Both the position numbers and the translations under genes were made by a program. Below, piece by piece: positions 23,575 to 31,940 of a stretch of DNA of 64,000 nucleotides. Source of the stretch: an uncultured Collinsella sp. (lineage in GTDB: Bacteria; Actinomycetota; Coriobacteriia; Coriobacteriales; Coriobacteriaceae). Every line of letters begins with the position of its first letter. The first letter of the stretch is position 1. The stretch is taken from NCBI GenBank assembly GCA_902491895.1, contig CABUJH010000002.1, positions 22,190 to 86,189 on the forward strand. The letters are read 5' to 3'. Under the pieces are notes generated by a model. The model made no database searches. It was not told the DNA's origin and worked only from the letters and a program-made list of their open reading frames with translations.

Positions 23575-25062
23575 ATGTCCACTACCGATGCTTCCCAGAT
23601 CCACGACCTGCGTTCCGCGCTCGACTTTTTGCGTGAGATGCCGGGCCAGCTGCTCGAGACCGACACCCAGGTCGATCCCGATGCCGAGGTCTCGGGCGTC
23701 TACCGTCACGTCGGTGCTGGCGGCACCGTCATGCGCCCGACCAAAGAGGGTCCGGCGATGGTCTTCAACAACGTCAAGGGCTTTGACGACGCCAAGGTCT
23801 GCATCGGTATGCTTGCCAGCCGCAAGCGCGTTGCCGCCCTGCTCGACCTGGACGAGGAGCACCTGGGCCTCGAGATCGGCAAGCGCTTCGAGAACCTGAT
23901 CGCCCCCGAGCAGATCGCCGAGGGCAAGCACGTCGACTGCCAGGAGGTCGTGTACAAGGCGACCGACGAGGGCTTTGACCTGCGCAAGATCGTTCCCGCT
24001 CCCACCAACACGCCCGTTGACGGCGGCCCCTACATCACCATGGGCCTCGCCTATGGCACGAGCCCCGATGGCACCCAGTCCGACGTAACCATCCACCGCT
24101 TCTCCTGCGTCGACAAGGACAAGCTCGCCATGTGGATCACCCCGGGCAGCCGTCACCTGGGTGCGTTCTTTGACGAGTACTGCCAGCGCGGCGAGGATAT
24201 GCCCATCTCCATCTCCATCGGCCTGGACCCCGCCGTGTACATGTGCTGCGGCTTCGAGGCTCCCACCACGCCGCTCGGCTTCAACGAGCTGCAGATCGCC
24301 GGCGCCCTGCGCGGCCGCGCCGTCGAGCTTGCCGACTGCGTCACCGTTCCGCAGAAGTGCATTGCCAATGCCGAGTACGTGCTCGAGGGCTACCTCATGC
24401 ACGACGAGACCATCAACGAGGATGTCAACGGCCACGGCTACGCCATGCCCGAGTTCCCCGGCTACACCGGTGGCGCCAAGGTCTGCCCGGTGATCAAGAT
24501 CACCGCCGTCACCACGCGCGTCAACCCCATTATGGAGAGCTGCATCGGCCCTTCGCACGAGCACGTGTCCATGGCCGGTATCCCCACCGAGGCCTCCATC
24601 TACAAGATGGTCGAGACCGCTATCCCGGGCCGCCTGCTCAACGTTCACGCCGCTCCCTGCGGTGGCGGCAAGTTCGTTGCCATCATGCAGTTCAAGAAGT
24701 CGAGCAAAAATGACGAGGGCCGTCAGCGCAACGCCGCCATGCTCGCCTTCTCGGCGTTCTCCGAGCTCAAGCACGTCATCCTTGTCGACGAGGATGTCGA
24801 CATCTTCGATATGAGCGACGTGATGTGGGCCATGACCACGCGCTTCCAGGCCGACGTGGACCTCATCACCATCCCCGGTTGCCACTGCCACGTGCTCGAT
24901 CCGTCCAACGACCCCGCATTCGATCCTTCGATCCGCGAGCACGGTATCGCCTGCAAGGCCATCTTCGACTGCACGGTTCCGTTTAACCTCAAGAAGAACT
25001 TCATCCGCTCGCAGTTCATGGAGATCGACAAGGACAAGTGGGCCGCCGAGCTCGCCTTCTAG
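23575..25062 (+). CDS. lpdC: UbiD family aromatic acid decarboxylase, LpdC-like
   Basis: A 495-residue prenylated-FMN-dependent non-oxidative decarboxylase. The sequence closely follows gallate decarboxylase LpdC of Lactobacillus plantarum (about 490 residues) as recalled: DPDAEVSGVYRHVGAGGTV, GPAMVFNNVKGF, VVYKATDEGFD, PTNTP, IGPSHEHVSMAGIPTEASI and ILVDEDVDIFDMSDVMW. Gallate or protocatechuate to pyrogallol or catechol is therefore the expected reaction, though UbiD substrates can shift with few changes. AAAGGAG lies 6 bases before the ATG at 23575; a longer open frame upstream lacks a site. It forms an operon with the UbiX gene (33-base gap), which makes its cofactor. Confidence 0.9.
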   Translation: MSTTDASQIHDLRSALDFLREMPGQLLETDTQVDPDAEVSGVYRHVGAGGTVMRPTKEGPAMVFNNVKGFDDAKVCIGMLASRKRVAALLDLDEEHLGLEIGKRFENLIAPEQIAEGKHVDCQEVVYKATDEGFDLRKIVPAPTNTPVDGGPYITMGLAYGTSPDGTQSDVTIHRFSCVDKDKLAMWITPGSRHLGAFFDEYCQRGEDMPISISIGLDPAVYMCCGFEAPTTPLGFNELQIAGALRGRAVELADCVTVPQKCIANAEYVLEGYLMHDETINEDVNGHGYAMPEFPGYTGGAKVCPVIKITAVTTRVNPIMESCIGPSHEHVSMAGIPTEASIYKMVETAIPGRLLNVHAAPCGGGKFVAIMQFKKSSKNDEGRQRNAAMLAFSAFSELKHVILVDEDVDIFDMSDVMWAMTTRFQADVDLITIPGCHCHVLDPSNDPAFDPSIREHGIACKAIFDCTVPFNLKKNFIRSQFMEIDKDKWAAELAF

Positions 25063-25095
25063 TAAGTAGCCCTACCAAGTAGTTAAGGAGTTGTC

Positions 25096-25674
25096 ATGCC
25101 TGAGTCTTCTGTTCGTCCCCGTCGCATTGTCGTTGGCGTGTCTGGCGCCAGCGGTGCGGCACTGGGCCTTGAATGCCTCAAATGCCTGCGCCAGGCCGGC
25201 GCTGAGTCGGCGCTTGTCGTCACGCGCGGGGGAGAGATCACCATCGAGCAGGAGCTCGGCATGACGCTCGACGAGTTTGCGTGCTATGCCGATGTGGTCT
25301 ACGACAACAAGAACATTGGCGCTGCCATCGCAAGCGGCACCTATCCGGTCGACGGCATGATCGTGGCTCCCTGCTCCATGAAGACGCTCGCCGGCATCGC
25401 GAGCGGCTACAGCGAAAACCTGTTGCTGCGTGCGGCCGATGTGCAGATGAAAGAGCAGCGCCGCCTGGTGCTTATGGTGCGCGAGACGCCCTTCAGTGCG
25501 ATCCATGTCGACAACATGGCACGCCTGGCGCGCGTGCCGGGTGTCATGCTCATGCCGCCCATGCTCACGTTTTACAACGGCCCCGCCACGCTCGATGAGG
25601 CGGTGCATCACATCGCCGCCAAGGCACTCGAGGCCGTCGGCGTGTCGTGCGCCAACTATAAGCGCTGGTCATAG
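25096..25674 (+). CDS. lpdB: UbiX-type flavin prenyltransferase, LpdB-like
   Basis: A 192-residue flavoprotein that joins a dimethylallyl group to FMN to make prenylated FMN for the UbiD partner. Visible motifs are GVSGASGAALGLECLK (FMN phosphate loop, residues 13-28), APCSMKTLAGIASGYSENLL (the conserved Ser/Met region) and RRLVLMVRETPFSAIHVDNM (the RE-TP motif for the prenyl phosphate). Length fits UbiX/LpdB (185-200). AAGGAG precedes the ATG by 5 bases. It is the last gene before a terminator. Confidence 0.93.
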   Translation: MPESSVRPRRIVVGVSGASGAALGLECLKCLRQAGAESALVVTRGGEITIEQELGMTLDEFACYADVVYDNKNIGAAIASGTYPVDGMIVAPCSMKTLAGIASGYSENLLLRAADVQMKEQRRLVLMVRETPFSAIHVDNMARLARVPGVMLMPPMLTFYNGPATLDEAVHHIAAKALEAVGVSCANYKRWS

Positions 25675-25707
25675 GCATCTTTAGGGTAGGATACGAGTAG
25701 TGTTTGA

Positions 25708-25737
25708 GCCCGCTGCCCCTGTGGGCGGCGGGCTTTT
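25708..25737 (+). terminator. Intrinsic terminator of the lpdC-lpdB operon
   Basis: GCCCGCTGCCC (25708-25718) pairs with GGGCGGCGGGC (25723-25733, one G-U), with a short loop and a following TTTT. Confidence 0.8.
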
Positions 25738-25765
25738 CGTGTCAAAGGGTGTGTCGGGAGGACCT

Positions 25766-26632
25766 ATGCAGACGGGTATGTATGCGATTAGCGAGATGGC
25801 GAGCTTGTTTAACGTTTCGCGCCAAACGCTCATCTACTACGACAAGATCGGTCTGTTTAAACCCGCCGTGGTTAACGAAAAAGGCTACCGTTTCTATTCG
25901 CCCACGCAGATCCCGCTCATGCGTCTGATCTGCATGCTGCGCGACTTGGGACTGGAACTCGATGAGATCGATCGCCTGACCTCGACGTTCGACATTGGAG
26001 AGATGACCGATCACCTGCGCTCGCGGGTGCAGGCGCTCGACGAGCAGATTGCCGGGCTCAAAGCCGAGCGCGCGAGCGTGCAGGAGCGGCTGAGTTTTTA
26101 CGACGAGGCGGTCTATTGGCGCGAGCGCGAGGGCAAACCGGAGCTCAAGCAATTCGAGCGCCGCTACGTGGTCTTTGAGGAGTTCCCGAGCGATATCGAG
26201 CGTGGCCGCTCGATGCTGCACCCCACGCTCATGCGGGCGATTCTGCGCATGCGTGCGCTCACGGGCACACGCCCCATGCGCGGTTGGGGCGCCATGCTGC
26301 GTCGCGAGGCGCTGCATTCCGACGACCCCATCGCCGGTGCCGGTTCCTTTGCCGTGTTGCCGCGTGGTGCCGAGGAAATACTGCCGAGCGATCCTGCCGA
26401 GCTGGCGGAGATTGGCGTCGAGGTGCTGCCCGAGGGCACGTACCTGTGCATGAGTCGCTGGGGCATGCCGTACGAGCCCGAGGGTATCCGCGCCATCGTG
26501 GCCTGCATGGACAGGCACGCGCTCCAGCCCATCGGCAATGCTTTCGATTTTTGCTACCTGGACACCACGAGCTACGACGAGTCTCACCAAGAGGACTTCT
26601 GCTGTATCCAAATCCCCGTCGCCCTCAAATAA
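25766..26632 (+). CDS. MerR family regulator with GyrI-like effector domain
   Basis: A 288-residue regulator. The N-terminal MerR helix-turn-helix and wing (YAISEMASLFNVSRQTLIYY, DKIGLFKPAVVNEKGYRFYS; residues 5-45) is followed by a coiled-coil linker (LRSRVQALDEQIAGLKAERA) and a C-terminal GyrI/BmrR-like ligand domain (about 130-285). Such proteins activate efflux or catabolic genes on binding a hydrophobic ligand. It follows the lpdB terminator by about 30 bases and has its own GGAGG site; whether it controls the decarboxylase operon is not shown by the sequence. Confidence 0.87.
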   Translation: MQTGMYAISEMASLFNVSRQTLIYYDKIGLFKPAVVNEKGYRFYSPTQIPLMRLICMLRDLGLELDEIDRLTSTFDIGEMTDHLRSRVQALDEQIAGLKAERASVQERLSFYDEAVYWREREGKPELKQFERRYVVFEEFPSDIERGRSMLHPTLMRAILRMRALTGTRPMRGWGAMLRREALHSDDPIAGAGSFAVLPRGAEEILPSDPAELAEIGVEVLPEGTYLCMSRWGMPYEPEGIRAIVACMDRHALQPIGNAFDFCYLDTTSYDESHQEDFCCIQIPVALK

Positions 26633-26633
26633 C

Positions 26634-26696
26634 TTGCGGTGAAATAGTCCCTAAATAGCTCGAGTGGGCGTGCAAACAGGAACTATTCCACCGCAA
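26634..26696. repeat. 18-bp imperfect inverted repeat after the MerR gene
   Basis: The arms at 26634-26651 and 26679-26696 match at 16 of 18 positions (TTGCGGTGAAATAGTCCC against TTGCGGTGGAATAGTTCC on the other strand). It begins 1 base after the stop and lacks a T-tract, so it is more likely an mRNA 3' structure than a simple terminator. Confidence 0.6.
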
Positions 26697-26701
26697 CTTC
26701 G

Positions 26702-26732
26702 ATGCGACAAAGGAGCAGTCCCTTTATCGCAT
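26702..26732. repeat. REP-like palindrome, copy 5 (degenerate)
   Basis: ATGCGACAAAGG and CCTTTATCGCAT flank AGCAGTC; one position no longer pairs. It follows the inverted repeat behind merR. Confidence 0.7.
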
Positions 26733-26808
26733 TCCGTGCGAGCTCCAGCGCCATCTGCGGGTATAAGGCTAACAAGTGTTTATTTGCGAGGCCTAAGGGG
26801 CGCCCCGT

Positions 26809-27675
26809 ATGGATATCGATAACTTTGAATGGTGGTATAGCGAGGGTGAGGCTCCGGACGAGGAGTGGGACGAGCCCGCGCCGCGTGACGCGTCGAGCGA
26901 CGAGGACGAGACCGGCAACGATGCCGTCGAGATGGACGCCGCCTCCGACCCCGCCGAGCCCCTGACCTTTGAGCAGGCTTGGGCCCAAGCCGAGGCCGAT
27001 GAGGCTAAGGCCGATGCCACGGCCACACTCGGTGAGCCGGCGGACATGTCCATCTCGCCGGCAAAGATCCCGCAGCCGCGTCACACCATCGACCCCGACA
27101 GCACGGCATCCTTCAGCATTCTCGACGTGCCCGCGCAAGGCGCCCAGGCGCCTGCGCCCACACATCGCCCCGACCTGGCTCGTGAGGAAGACGCGGGCCG
27201 CCGTTCTCCGCTCGGCCCCATCCTTATCGCCTTTATGGCCGGCGTTATCGCATGCTCGGTAATTGGAAACGTCTGGAGCCATGTCGAACAACAGCGAAAA
27301 GACGCCGCCAAGGTCGAGATGTCTGTCGAGCAATCGCTCGGCCGCACGCGCTCGGTACATGTGTCGGTCGAGGCCAAGGACGGCGCGACGTGGGACACCG
27401 CGCGCGGCGACAGCCAAATGCTCATCCATATCGTGGGGCGCACGCTCAAAGGGCAGACGATTGACGAGTATCAATACGTCAATTCCGCTGGTGACGGCAT
27501 CGAACTTAAGCCCGGCGACTACGAGCTCACCGTCGATGAACCGCCCGTCGCCACCGACGGCACGCGCTTCCGCGCCTCAAAGCGCATGGTTCCCGTGAGC
27601 TTTAACTCGCAGGCGCCCGATACGGTCGACACCACGCCACAGGGCGGGTTTGACCTTTACGTAGATACCCAGTAG
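26809..27675 (+). CDS. Single-pass membrane protein of unknown function
   Basis: A 288-residue protein not recognised. Residues 1-125 are acidic and low-complexity (WWYSEGEAPDEEWDEPAP) and probably cytoplasmic. One hydrophobic helix (about residues 139-160, ILIAFMAGVIACSVIGNVW) is preceded by GRRSPLG. The C-terminal 125 residues (VEMSVEQSLGRTRSVHVSVE, GDYELTVDEPPV, GGFDLYVD) look like a small beta-rich extracytoplasmic domain. The topology recalls Tad/anti-sigma-like sensors, but no family motif is visible. It stands alone; the start is supported only by a weak AAGGGG. Confidence 0.7.
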   Translation: MDIDNFEWWYSEGEAPDEEWDEPAPRDASSDEDETGNDAVEMDAASDPAEPLTFEQAWAQAEADEAKADATATLGEPADMSISPAKIPQPRHTIDPDSTASFSILDVPAQGAQAPAPTHRPDLAREEDAGRRSPLGPILIAFMAGVIACSVIGNVWSHVEQQRKDAAKVEMSVEQSLGRTRSVHVSVEAKDGATWDTARGDSQMLIHIVGRTLKGQTIDEYQYVNSAGDGIELKPGDYELTVDEPPVATDGTRFRASKRMVPVSFNSQAPDTVDTTPQGGFDLYVDTQ

Positions 27676-27745
27676 GCGCTCGCCGCTCATTCCGCTATGG
27701 CTACTCAATAATCGCCTGCCGTCCCGTCCCGCCGCCAAGAGTGGG

Positions 27746-27768
27746 ACAATAGCCCTCGACACTATTGT
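27746..27768 (+). promoter_or_regulatory. Small inverted repeat before the epimerase gene
   Basis: ACAATAG (27746-27752) and CTATTGT (27762-27768) are separated by 9 bases, 20 bases before the ATG. It may be an operator; no promoter was assigned. Confidence 0.35.
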
Positions 27769-27788
27769 TTACTTTTGGAGGAAGTAGC

Positions 27789-28682
27789 ATGTCTACCGTC
27801 ACTACCATCAAGCGCGGCGGCCTCACCGCGGCCATCGATTCCATGGGCGCCCAGCTCACGAGCCTTGCTCTCAACGGCAACGAGTATCTGTGGCAGGGCG
27901 ACCCCGCCTTTTGGGGCAAGCATGCGCCCATCCTGTTCCCCATTGTGGGTTCGCTGCGCAACAACACGGCAACGTCTGCGGCCGGCACCTGCGAGATGCC
28001 GCGCCACGGACTCGCGCGCATCGTCGAGCACAAGCTGGTCGAGGTTTCGGAGGACGGCTCCTCGGTAACGTACGAGATCACCGACACGTCCGAGTCGCTC
28101 AAGGCCTTTCCGTTCCACTTTAAGCTCAACATGACCTATGCCCTGACTGGCGACGCCATCCTCACGCAGACCTTTGCCGTCACCAATACCGGCGACGTGG
28201 ACCTGCCGTTCTCGGTGGGCGGCCACCCTGCGTTTAACGTACCGGCTCCCGGTGCCGAGGACGAGGCATTCGAGGATTACGAGCTGGCGTTTACCGAGGC
28301 TTGGACTAACGAGGCTCCCATCATCACGCCCGACGGTCTTATGACGTTCGAGGGCAGCTACAAGGCTCCCGATAACTCGGACGTGCTGCCCATCACGCAC
28401 CGCAGCTTCGATAACGACGCCATCATGTTCACCGATACCCCGGGCTCCACGCTCACGCTGCGCGGCCGCAAGTCGGGTCACGGCGTCAAGATCGACTTTG
28501 AGGGCTTTAAGTACATTGGCGTGTGGTCTGCCGCCAACGACGCTCCGTTTGTGGCGCTCGAGCCCTGGACCGGTCACACCACCATGGACACCGAGGACGA
28601 TGTCTTTGAGCACAAGGTCAACACCATTACGCTGGCACCGGGCGAGACGGACGTCCGCAGCTTTAGCGTCACCTTATTCTAG
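27789..28682 (+). CDS. Aldose 1-epimerase family protein (galactose mutarotase-like)
   Basis: A 297-residue cytoplasmic protein of the GalM-like beta-sandwich superfamily, in the LacX/YeaD-type branch. Visible features are AAIDSMGAQLTSLALNGNEY, LWQGDPAFWGKHAPILFPIV, the RHGLAR histidine region, VGGHPAFNVP with the conserved His, and the late catalytic Glu region in FVALEPWTGHTTMD. GGAGGAAG lies 5 bases before the ATG. A monocistronic gene: the stop TAG is followed within 5 bases by the first hairpin of the two-hairpin module. Sugar specificity is unknown. Confidence 0.88.
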   Translation: MSTVTTIKRGGLTAAIDSMGAQLTSLALNGNEYLWQGDPAFWGKHAPILFPIVGSLRNNTATSAAGTCEMPRHGLARIVEHKLVEVSEDGSSVTYEITDTSESLKAFPFHFKLNMTYALTGDAILTQTFAVTNTGDVDLPFSVGGHPAFNVPAPGAEDEAFEDYELAFTEAWTNEAPIITPDGLMTFEGSYKAPDNSDVLPITHRSFDNDAIMFTDTPGSTLTLRGRKSGHGVKIDFEGFKYIGVWSAANDAPFVALEPWTGHTTMDTEDDVFEHKVNTITLAPGETDVRSFSVTLF

Positions 28683-28683
28683 A

Positions 28684-28793
28684 GGTTCCGCCGTTCTGAC
28701 GAACGGCGGACTAGTCGACGCTGCGCGCCGCCCAGGGCGACAATTTGTCATTCAAAAGGCAAGGCATGACCAGAAGGTCTATGCCTTGCCTTT
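28684..28793 (+). ncRNA. Two-hairpin 3' module, copy A
   Basis: Hairpin 1 has stem TCCGCCGTTC / GAACGGCGGA (28687-28696, 28701-28710) and loop TGAC. A linker containing TCGACGCTGCGCG follows, then hairpin 2: AAAGGCAAGGCAT, GACC, loop AGAA, GGTC, a bulged T, ATGCCTTGCC and TTTTT. The apical GACCAGAAGGTC equals that of copies B and C, but the lower stem is entirely different and still pairs. It begins just after the epimerase stop and acts at least as a terminator. Confidence 0.7.
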
Positions 28794-28801
28794 TTCATGC
28801 C

Positions 28802-28857
28802 TAGTCGTTGGGGACGTTCTTGTTTGACTAGTCGTTTAAGAACGTCCCCAACGACTA
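28802..28857. repeat. GGGGACGTTC-family palindrome, copy 1
   Basis: A perfect 20-bp inverted repeat, TAGTCGTTGGGGACGTTCTT at 28802-28821 and its complement at 28838-28857, has a 16-base loop. It abuts copy A of the two-hairpin module. Partial copies lie at 43887 and 59444, each also behind a two-hairpin module. Confidence 0.8.
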
Positions 28858-28881
28858 CCAATCGTTTTCAGTTCGTAAACT

Positions 28882-28905
28882 TGCATATATGCATTTATAT
28901 ATGCA
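28882..28905 (+). promoter_or_regulatory. AT-rich palindrome before the amino-acid ABC operon
   Basis: TGCATATAT (28882-28890) and ATATATGCA (28897-28905) form a dyad; TGCATATATGCA itself is also a palindrome. The pattern recalls ARG boxes or other amino-acid-responsive operators, about 70 bases before the lipoprotein ATG. The regulator is unknown. Confidence 0.5.
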
Positions 28906-28975
28906 TTTGCTGGAGGTAGCGCTGAGCGGTATCCTGTTAAGTCGTCAGCATACGATTCAACAGGGAAGGCAGATT

Positions 28976-29902
28976 ATGCATTCTCCCCATCAACGCGACG
29001 CGCATCCACAGCCGGTATGCAGCCGTCGCATCTTTTTGGGTAGCGCTCTCGCTGCGAGCGCTACTGTCGTCGCCGGCGCACTTGCCGGTTGCCAGCGCCC
29101 CTCCACGCTGGAAGTAGTTCAGCCCACGACGGGCGGCGGTCGCGACGACCTGTCCGATTCCGTGATCGGCAAGGACAAGATCCGCATCGGCATGGAGGCG
29201 GCCTACGCCCCGTACAACTGGCAGGTCTCCGAAGCCAGCGAGTACACCATCCCCATCGACAACGTGCAGGGCGCCTATGCCGATGGTTACGACGTGCAGA
29301 TCGCCAAGATCGTCTGCAAGGCCCTCGGTGGCGAGCCCGTTGCCGTCAAACAGAGCTTCTCGGGCCTTATCGACTCGCTCAACAACGGCCAGATCGACCT
29401 CATCATCGCCGGTATGAGCGCCACGCCCGAGCGCGAGGAGTCCGTCGGCTTTTCCGACCCGTACTTTATCGGTTACTTTGGCCTGTTCGTAAAAGAGGGC
29501 TCGCCCTATCAGAATGCGACCAAGCTCAGCGACTTTAGCGGCGCAACGGTCCTCGGCCAAAAGGACACCATGCTCGATACCGTCATCGACGAGATTCCGG
29601 GCGTTGTCCACAAAAACCCGGTCGACTCGGTCCCCACGGTGTTTTCGAATCTGCTGCAGGGCACTTGCGACGCCGTGACCTACAACACTGAGAACGAGAA
29701 GGGCTATATGGCCCAAAACCCGGGTATCGTGCCGATTCAGTTTGCCGATGGCGAGGGCTTTAAGCAGGAGGTCACAGCAAACGTCGGCTGCCGCAAGGGC
29801 TCGGATAAGCTGCTTAAGCTCATCGACAAGACACTCAAGGGCATTAGCCAAGAGGAGCGCGACCAAATGTGGGACGCGTGCCTCGACCGTCAGCCGGCAT
29901 AG
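28976..29902 (+). CDS. Amino-acid ABC transporter substrate-binding lipoprotein
   Basis: A 308-residue extracytoplasmic binding protein. The signal peptide has a twin-arginine motif (SRRIFLG, about residues 17-23), a hydrophobic stretch and a lipobox LAGC, so it appears to be a Tat-exported lipoprotein. The mature part is a family 3 (GlnH/HisJ-like) domain: KIRIGMEAAYAPYNW, GYDVQIAKIVCKALG, SLNNGQIDLIIAGMSATPER and GFSDPYF. GGGAAGG lies 6-7 bases before the ATG; the frame is open 29 codons upstream without support. It is the first of three ABC genes (9-base gap to the permease). Confidence 0.93.
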   Translation: MHSPHQRDAHPQPVCSRRIFLGSALAASATVVAGALAGCQRPSTLEVVQPTTGGGRDDLSDSVIGKDKIRIGMEAAYAPYNWQVSEASEYTIPIDNVQGAYADGYDVQIAKIVCKALGGEPVAVKQSFSGLIDSLNNGQIDLIIAGMSATPEREESVGFSDPYFIGYFGLFVKEGSPYQNATKLSDFSGATVLGQKDTMLDTVIDEIPGVVHKNPVDSVPTVFSNLLQGTCDAVTYNTENEKGYMAQNPGIVPIQFADGEGFKQEVTANVGCRKGSDKLLKLIDKTLKGISQEERDQMWDACLDRQPA

Positions 29903-29911
29903 GGAGGCAGT

Positions 29912-31060
29912 ATGAAAACCATTAATCGTCTGGCCTCCTTTATCAAGGCCGACCACCGTTATGTATACCTGGGCACGAGCGTCATCGCGGCGCTCGGCCT
30001 GGCGTTTAGCCAGCGCAACCCCACGCCGATGAGTTTCTTGGCCCCCACCGGTATCTTCCAGGATTGCCTTTGGGCGATTCTTTGGGCCTGGCTCGTCGTG
30101 TCGGCGGCGGCGCTGGTCACCAAGCTCATGCACTGGAACGACTATCGCGAAAAGTCGCCGTTCGCATCCGAGCGCTGCCGTCGTGGCGCACGCCTGGGCA
30201 GCTACGTCGTGGTCGCCATCGCGGCAGTTTTCTTTATCGACCGCTGCGTCATGTCGTTTATCGACCTGGTGCAGGTGAGCATTGTCTCGGATTCCAACCC
30301 CAGCGACTTTTTGTCGAGCCTGGTCTACATGACCTACAAGAGCGGGGACTTCTTCATTCGCGGTATCGAGATCACCATCGCGCTTGCCACCTTCGGCACC
30401 GTCATCGCATTCTTCCTGGCGCTGCTCTTCGTGTTCCTGCGTATTCAGACGTTCGACCGCGTGGATAACGACCTGGTGCGCTTCTTTAAGAGTATCGGCC
30501 GCGGCTTTGCGACCGTCTACTCCACCATCGTGCGCGGCACGCCCATGATGGTCCAGGGCCTGCTCATCTATTACGCGGGCTTCACCGTTTTGCGCGGCAT
30601 GGGCTTCGAGACCGCCCAGGCCAACCAGATCTGGAGCACCTTCACCGCCGGCCTCGTCACCATCTCGCTCAACTCCACCGCCTACATGATGGAGGTCCTG
30701 CGCGGCGGCATCGAGTCCATCGATCCCGGCCAGGCCGAGGCAGCACGCTCGCTGGGCCTGTCGCAGTGGCAAGCTATGCGCAAAGTCGTGTTCCCCCAGG
30801 GCATTAAAAACGCGATTCCGGCGCTCACCAACGAGCTCATCATCAACATCAAGGATTCGTCGGTGCTCTCGGTCATCGGCGTGTTTGACCTCATGTACGC
30901 CACCACCACCGTCGCCGGCGTGTACTACCGCCAGATGGAGGTCTACTGCGTGGCGCTCGTGGTCTACCTGATCCTGACGCTCGTGGCGAGCCGCCTGCTC
31001 GAGGCCTTTGGCAAAAAGCTCGGCGCCGAGGCTCCGGTCACGCTGCCCAGCTCCAACTAG
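29912..31060 (+). CDS. Amino-acid ABC transporter permease
   Basis: A 382-residue inner-membrane permease of the HisMQ/GlnP type. It has two to three extra N-terminal hydrophobic segments (residues 18-105, including [20 protein letters not shown]) before the typical permease core from about residue 145. The core has [16 protein letters not shown] and the ATPase-contact EAA loop [20 protein letters not shown] (about 268-287). It is longer than usual family members (220-300). GGGAGG precedes the ATG. It forms a transporter with the lipoprotein before it and the ATPase after it. Confidence 0.93.
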   Translation: MKTINRLASFIKADHRYVYLGTSVIAALGLAFSQRNPTPMSFLAPTGIFQDCLWAILWAWLVVSAAALVTKLMHWNDYREKSPFASERCRRGARLGSYVVVAIAAVFFIDRCVMSFIDLVQVSIVSDSNPSDFLSSLVYMTYKSGDFFIRGIEITIALATFGTVIAFFLALLFVFLRIQTFDRVDNDLVRFFKSIGRGFATVYSTIVRGTPMMVQGLLIYYAGFTVLRGMGFETAQANQIWSTFTAGLVTISLNSTAYMMEVLRGGIESIDPGQAEAARSLGLSQWQAMRKVVFPQGIKNAIPALTNELIINIKDSSVLSVIGVFDLMYATTTVAGVYYRQMEVYCVALVVYLILTLVASRLLEAFGKKLGAEAPVTLPSSN

Positions 31061-31082
31061 GCTCAAGACGAGGAGAATCATC

Positions 31083-31868
31083 ATGGCAGATACCGCCACT
31101 ACCGGCACCGCGGCCGCCGCACAGACCAATGAGCCGCTCATCCGCGTCGAGGGCCTGCGCAAGAGCTTCGGCTCGCTCGAGGTGCTCAAGGGCATCGACC
31201 TGTCCGTTAACCCCGGCGAGGTCGTCACTATTATCGGAGCCTCGGGTTCGGGTAAGTCGACCTTCCTGCGCTGCCTCAACCTGCTCGAGACCCCGGACGC
31301 GGGCCACATCTGGTTCCACGGCCAGGACCTCACGGCCGAGCGCTGCAACATCAACAAGCTGCGTGAGGACATCGGCATGGTGTTCCAGGGCTTTAACCTG
31401 TTCAACAACATGGACGTGCTCGACAACTGCACGCTCGCGCCCGTCACGCTCAAAAAGATGAGCAAGGCCGAGGCCGAGAAGGTCGCGATGGAGCATCTGA
31501 CGAGCGTGGGGCTCGAGAAGTTCGCGCACGCCGCCGTGGGTCGCCTGTCCGGTGGTCAAAAACAGCGCGTGGCCATCGCTCGTGCCCTATGTATGAATCC
31601 GCAGATCATGCTGTTCGACGAGCCGACCTCCGCACTCGACCCCGAGATCGTGGGAGAGGTGCTCGAGGTCATGCGCAAACTTGCTGCCGACGGCATGACC
31701 ATGGTCGTCGTCACGCACGAGATGGCCTTTGCCCGCACCGTGTCCGATCGCGTGGTCTTTATGGACAAGGGCGTAGTGCTCGAGGACGCCGCGCCGGCAG
31801 AGCTCTTTGGCAACCCCAAGCACCAGCGTACCCGCGAGTTCCTCTCGCGTTATCTCGAGGACAAATAA
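31083..31868 (+). CDS. Amino-acid ABC transporter ATP-binding protein
   Basis: A 261-residue GlnQ/HisP-type ATPase. Walker A is GASGSGKST (about residues 53-61), the Q-loop is in [11 protein letters not shown], the signature is LSGGQKQR, Walker B is [13 protein letters not shown] and the H-loop is VTHEM. A 15-residue Ala/Thr-rich N-terminus precedes the fold. AGGAG lies 8 bases before the ATG at 31083; an upstream in-frame start overlapping the permease is less likely. It energises the permease encoded 22 bases upstream. Confidence 0.95.
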   Translation: MADTATTGTAAAAQTNEPLIRVEGLRKSFGSLEVLKGIDLSVNPGEVVTIIGASGSGKSTFLRCLNLLETPDAGHIWFHGQDLTAERCNINKLREDIGMVFQGFNLFNNMDVLDNCTLAPVTLKKMSKAEAEKVAMEHLTSVGLEKFAHAAVGRLSGGQKQRVAIARALCMNPQIMLFDEPTSALDPEIVGEVLEVMRKLAADGMTMVVVTHEMAFARTVSDRVVFMDKGVVLEDAAPAELFGNPKHQRTREFLSRYLEDK

Positions 31869-31940
31869 CCAACCGCAAGCGCTTATGTGGCAGGGCCGCT
31901 CCGGTGGGGCGGCCCTTGTCGTCACAATCGAAAGGATGTC

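Noticed and set aside
21843..23666. A 607-codon antisense frame opposite the SLC13-type transporter
   Set aside because: The sense frame encodes a coherent polytopic membrane protein with a start site; the antisense translation is charged low-complexity sequence.
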